Source: CATOSD01 sp965226695 (GTDB lineage Bacteria; Chloroflexota; Dehalococcoidia; Lucifugimonadales; CATOSD01). Taken from it: a stretch of 64,000 nt of DNA. Numbering within the stretch: position 1 is the stretch's first letter; each line of letters starts with the position of its first letter. Location of the stretch: the NCBI GenBank assembly GCA_965226695.1, contig OZ245405.1:1116001-1180000 (forward strand), written 5' to 3'. The notes beneath the pieces are model-generated. The model worked only from the letters and a program-made list of their open reading frames with translations. It searched no databases and had not been told where the DNA came from. Both the position numbers and the translations under genes were made by a program. Shown piece after piece: positions 63,484 to 64,000 of this stretch.

Positions 63484-64000
63484 ATGTCGGAGACGCTGAA
63501 GGGTGTCAGGATTCTTGACTTCAGTATGTTCCTGGCCGGCCCGCACGCAACCAAGCTGATGGGCGATATGGGCGCTCAGGTGATCAAGATCGAAGCGCCC
63601 CACCATCCCGACGCGCTGAGAGTGAACCCGCGCGACATCTACCCCGACGGTGAGCCGGGGGAGCGGCCGTGGAACCGCTCCGGCATGATCAACGAGCGCA
63701 ACCGCAGCAAGTTGGGCATAACGCTGGACCTCGCCATGCCTGAGGGTCGCGCCATCTTCCTGGAGCTGGCGAGCCTGTCGGACGTGGTGCTGGAAAACTT
63801 CCGCGTCGGCGTCATGGACCGCCTCGGCGTTGGATACCAGGCGCTCAAAGAGGTCAACCCCACAATCATACTGGCGTCGCTGTCCAGCCAGGACACAACC
63901 GGCCCCGAGAGAGGCTACCGTTCATTCGGCAACACGCTGGAGAAGCTGTCGGGGCTGTTCAGCCTGACCGGCTATCCGGGCGAACCGCCCTACTTCAACG
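63484..64000 (+). CDS. Family III (CaiB/BaiF) CoA-transferase, N-terminal part (partial)
   Basis: 172 residues in view, running off the end of the window. MSETLKGVRILDFSMFLAGPHATKLMGDMGAQVIKIEAPHHPDALRV, NERNRSKLGITLDLAMPEGRAIFLELASLSDVVLENFRVGVMDRLGVGYQALKEVNPTIILASLSSQDTTGP are typical. These enzymes move CoA between carboxylic acids. It directly follows the broken relative, so the two formed a tandem pair, perhaps subunits of one heteromer. Confidence 0.9.
   Translation, partial: MSETLKGVRILDFSMFLAGPHATKLMGDMGAQVIKIEAPHHPDALRVNPRDIYPDGEPGERPWNRSGMINERNRSKLGITLDLAMPEGRAIFLELASLSDVVLENFRVGVMDRLGVGYQALKEVNPTIILASLSSQDTTGPERGYRSFGNTLEKLSGLFSLTGYPGEPPYFN

Overview
This GC-rich bacterial window looks like a chromosome or metagenome contig from a member of the Chloroflexota, probably class Dehalococcoidia (SAR202-like or a relative). 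The basis is the gene mix: a UGSC-type selenoprotein, family III CoA-transferases, an HpaB-like flavin monooxygenase, an LLM flavin enzyme, an orphan xanthine-dehydrogenase-type molybdenum subunit, two gamma-glutamyltransferase-like proteins, and several short alpha/beta-barrel proteins. This placement is inference; there is no rRNA gene here.

Layout. 1-5600: end of mfd, a PLD-like protein, a HAD phosphatase, an AIR-synthase-like protein, a decayed CDF zinc transporter and a gamma-glutamyltransferase. 5627-8252: a long non-coding repeat with inverted ends, split by an IS1380-type element. 8382-15167: molybdenum hydroxylase subunit, a split PD-(D/E)XK-type nuclease, a HEPN/PaREP1-like protein and a thioredoxin-domain (DUF255) protein. 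14469-20570 (minus): prs, secA, polX and an unknown gene, the last three joined by ATGA overlaps. 20878-25000: catabolic enzymes, a degraded toxin-antitoxin pair and an AT-rich island with a possible defence nuclease and a restriction-subunit scar. 25180-29851: imuB-like and dnaE2-like mutagenesis genes behind a consensus promoter that contains a LexA-type operator. 29937-36050: two divergent selenoprotein genes (a UGSC protein and a UxxC DsbA/FrnE-like oxidoreductase), an aldolase, two retropepsin-like proteases and an HpaB-like enzyme. 36051-39231: AT-rich island with a large unknown gene and a broken DUF2971 gene. 39232-53013: mostly housekeeping (USP, split D-glutamate cyclase pair, queA, folD, acpS, nnrD/E, ubiE/menG) with small toxin-antitoxin genes. 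53079-59165: two tRNA-Ser genes, moeA, pheT and pheS. 59254-60047: two more inverted-end repeats. 60155-64000: a phosphodiesterase, a truncated DNA methyltransferase-HNH fusion abutting a beheaded CoA-transferase, and the start of an intact CoA-transferase.

The strongest unusual result is the head-to-head pair of UGA-containing genes at 32646-34052. Both have the in-frame UGA exactly where the family carries a redox Cys/Sec, and both have a hairpin at the right distance downstream to be a bacterial SECIS element. A second theme is decay: at least eight loci (CDF transporter, transposase, nuclease, VapC, DUF2971, USP, HAD, CoA-transferase) carry frameshifts, stops or deletions. This means either real gene erosion or some indel errors in the assembly.
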